Part shown: positions 22,945-24,654 of the stretch, piece after piece | Layout: every line of letters starts with the position of its first letter | Position numbering within the stretch: position 1 is the first letter of the stretch | Virus record (IMG/VR): IMGVR_UViG_3300025138_000334 | Location: 1 to 24,654 of that record | Source: a virus | Strand: one strand, 5' to 3' | Length of the DNA: 24,654 nucleotides | Translations under genes and position numbers: made by a program | The notes under the pieces: generated by a model | Told to the model about the DNA's origin: nothing | Databases searched by the model: none | The model's input: only the letters and a program-made list of their open reading frames with translations

Positions 22945-23202
22945 TTAATCTATTAGCACCACATCACCAGATCTGATAACGTGATATAATATTTCTTTAT
23001 ACTGAACACCGTGTCCAGCATGTTTGTCATAATAAACGATGTCTTTGTCGTTTATACCTTCTACAAGGTTACCAACAGATATTACGTTAGCTTTTATATA
23101 CCTATTGTCCTCGTCTAATTGTTCCGTCATAATTAGACCCGCAACTGTCTTTGGCCCTTGTTTTAATTTTTGTACTATTATATAGTTATTTACTGCTTGC
23201 AT
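22945..23202 (-). CDS. groES: GroES co-chaperonin (phage-encoded)
   Basis: This 85-residue protein caps the GroEL ring so that a bound protein can fold inside. It shows the GroES order: start strand NNYIIVQKLK, mobile loop QGPKTVAGLIMTE with the hydrophobic triplet LIM in place of IVL, IKANVISVGNLV, the KDIVYYDKHAG strand and ILYHVIRSGDVVLID at the end. It is about 10 residues shorter than the E. coli protein, mainly because the middle roof segment is short. The ATG at 23202 lies inside the end of groEL, a 17-base overlap, so both are made from one message. The groEL-groES order is reversed relative to most bacteria. Confidence 0.9.
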   Translation of the reverse strand: MQAVNNYIIVQKLKQGPKTVAGLIMTEQLDEDNRYIKANVISVGNLVEGINDKDIVYYDKHAGHGVQYKEILYHVIRSGDVVLID

Positions 23203-24654
23203 CGCCTCTCATGTTTGAAATTATACAATCAGCGGATATAATAGTAGTTACAACACTTACCGCATTTTTAAGTGCTGACTTGGTAACAAGTACTGGATCT
23301 ATAATACCATGCTTAATCATTTCACATGTATTTCCATTTGTTACATCTATTCCTTTACCATCAGTAGGTTCTACAGCCTCAATTATACCAGCATTATCTA
23401 ATATAGTCTGATAAGGTGATTTAATAGCGTTAAGTAGTATTTCTTCACCCCAACCATTAGCTTTTATTTCTTGAGCTGCGTTTAAAAGTGCGATACCACC
23501 ACCTGGCACTATACCTTCTTTCAAAGCTGCTTTAGTAGCATATATCGCATCTTCCACTCTATCTTTCTTTTCTTTCAGTTCTACCTTAGAAGCTGCACCT
23601 ACTTTGACCATACCTACTTTACCTGAAAGCATAGCCAACCTATCTTGTATTTTTTTCTTTATATACTCGTTTTTTTCTTTTTTTATAGCTTTTCTAACGT
23701 TTTCTATACGATCAGATAAGTCTTCACCAAGGTCTATAGTAGTTATTACAGTATTTTTGGCATTTGTAACAGCTTTTTTGGCTCTTCCAAGACAATCAAC
23801 AGTAATTAAGTCCATATCATCACCTAATTCTTCATTTATTACCGTAGCACCGGTTAAAAACGCTAAATCTTGCACTGTATCTTGCTTAGTAGGACCAAAG
23901 CCTGGTAAATCAACAATATTTATCTTGATATTACCCTTTACTTTGTTCATCATAAGGGCTGATTTTAGCTGCTGGTCAACTTGCGCTACTATTAACAACT
24001 CTTTTTTGTGCTTTATAACATGTTCTAGTATCGGTTGTATCTTACGTATGTTAGGTATTTGACTACCTACAATCAAAACTAGTGGTTCTTCAAGTATAGC
24101 CTCATGTTTTTCAGTATCTGTGACAAAATGTGGTGATGTTATACCACAATCAAACTGCACACCATCAACTATGTCAACATAAGTGTCTTCAGTTTCTGAC
24201 CCTTCCATAAAAACAACACCATCTTTACCTACTTTAGTATAAGCTTCTGAGATAATAGCACCTAGTTCAGCATCGTTATTACAGCTTATAGTGCTAATGT
24301 CTTTTAACATGTTACCTTCAACATCTATTGCTGTATCTGTTAAATACTTGTTTACTTTTCCAAGTGCTGAGTTTATGCCTTGCTTAATAAATCTAGTAGA
24401 AAGCTCTGCATACTGTTCTTTTTGTACTTCTTTAATCAGTGCTTCAGCAAGGACGGTAGCTGTAGTAGTACCGTCACCTGCTTCTTTCACTGTGTTTTTA
24501 GCGGCTTCTTTAATAAGAGTAGCCCCAAGGTTTTCAACCGGGTCATATAAGACAACAGATTCTGCTACTGTTACACCGTCTTTTGTAATGACCGGGTTGC
24601 CTCTAGCATCTTCGTATATTACACACTTTCCAGATGCTCCTAGAGTAGACTTCA
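23186..24654 (-). CDS. groEL: GroEL chaperonin (phage-encoded), 5' end outside window
   Basis: The frame is open to the window edge. From the edge it reads KSTLGASGKCVIYEDARGNP, VITKDGVTVAES and ENLGATLIKEAAKNT, then continues to AGDGTTTATVLAEALI, so about 25-30 N-terminal residues are missing; a GTG at 24490 is not the start. The equatorial ATP site is intact: Asp in TKDGVT, GDGTTT, Asp in RVEDAIYATK and VPGGGIAL. The apical domain spans roughly VVFMEGSETEDTYVDIVDGV to LPGFGPTKQDTVQD. GroEL forms a double ring that folds client proteins with GroES. The C-terminus ends in NMRGDASSK and lacks the GGM tail of the bacterial protein. A few surface residues used for client and GroES contacts differ from E. 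coli. Confidence 0.95.
   Translation of the reverse strand, partial: KSTLGASGKCVIYEDARGNPVITKDGVTVAESVVLYDPVENLGATLIKEAAKNTVKEAGDGTTTATVLAEALIKEVQKEQYAELSTRFIKQGINSALGKVNKYLTDTAIDVEGNMLKDISTISCNNDAELGAIISEAYTKVGKDGVVFMEGSETEDTYVDIVDGVQFDCGITSPHFVTDTEKHEAILEEPLVLIVGSQIPNIRKIQPILEHVIKHKKELLIVAQVDQQLKSALMMNKVKGNIKINIVDLPGFGPTKQDTVQDLAFLTGATVINEELGDDMDLITVDCLGRAKKAVTNAKNTVITTIDLGEDLSDRIENVRKAIKKEKNEYIKKKIQDRLAMLSGKVGMVKVGAASKVELKEKKDRVEDAIYATKAALKEGIVPGGGIALLNAAQEIKANGWGEEILLNAIKSPYQTILDNAGIIEAVEPTDGKGIDVTNGNTCEMIKHGIIDPVLVTKSALKNAVSVVTTIISADCIISNMRGDASSK

Noticed and set aside
23604-24062. A 152-codon plus-strand open frame opposite groEL
   Set aside because: It lies wholly inside groEL in the opposite strand; its product is a hydrophobic, repeat-like shadow and all other genes are on the minus strand.
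23186-24490. A start for groEL at the GTG at 24490
   Set aside because: The reading frame continues upstream to the window edge with clear GroEL sequence (TKDGVTVAES, IKEAAKNT), so the GTG is internal.

Overview
This window looks like part of the late (virion assembly) region of an uncultured tailed dsDNA phage. All 30 genes I can support lie on the minus strand, so the operon reads from high to low coordinates. The longest clear gene-free gap is under 80 bases, and neighbours often share ATGA or TAATG stop/start overlaps. The DNA is AT-rich and stops of all three kinds appear to be used normally. Starts are preceded by A/T-only leaders with no Shine-Dalgarno GGAGG, a habit of Bacteroidota. 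Together with the fibre types, this suggests a marine flavobacterial or other Bacteroidota host; the host is inferred, not shown.

Reading in transcription order. (1) 24654-22945: a chaperonin pair, groEL (5' end outside the window) overlapping groES. (2) 22877-21333: three small proteins that appear to be paralogues, probably virion-associated. (3) 21329-17727: a cassette of small genes encoding a winged-helix protein, four Lys/Arg- or Lys/Met-rich proteins, a PAP2-type acid phosphatase with complete catalytic motifs, an HExxH metallopeptidase, a two-helix membrane protein, a Gly-rich protein and a 3TM-type holin. (4) 17720-11903: receptor-binding or tail decoration genes, including a 508-residue jelly-roll protein and a 1299-residue fibre with about 22 YadA-head-like repeats. 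(5) 11847-10271: small conserved proteins, one of which (192 aa) looks like two GroES folds in tandem, followed by a candidate small terminase. (6) 10271-1: the packaging and head module: large terminase, portal, scaffold-like protein, major capsid protein, a conserved protein of unknown role, a head-tail adaptor-like protein and a truncated neck/tail protein.

How the genes fit together: terminase, portal, scaffold and capsid build and fill the head; adaptor and neck genes close it; the fibre genes provide host binding; holin plus possibly the peptidase serve lysis. The chaperonin pair, together with the tandem GroES-like protein beside the terminase genes, suggests that the phage carries its own folding machinery for virion proteins. 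A strong hairpin lies just after the capsid gene and may end or protect the capsid mRNA. A second GC-rich hairpin lies one gene further on. I see no tRNA, CRISPR array, insertion sequence, integrase or attachment site, and no tape-measure gene inside the window.
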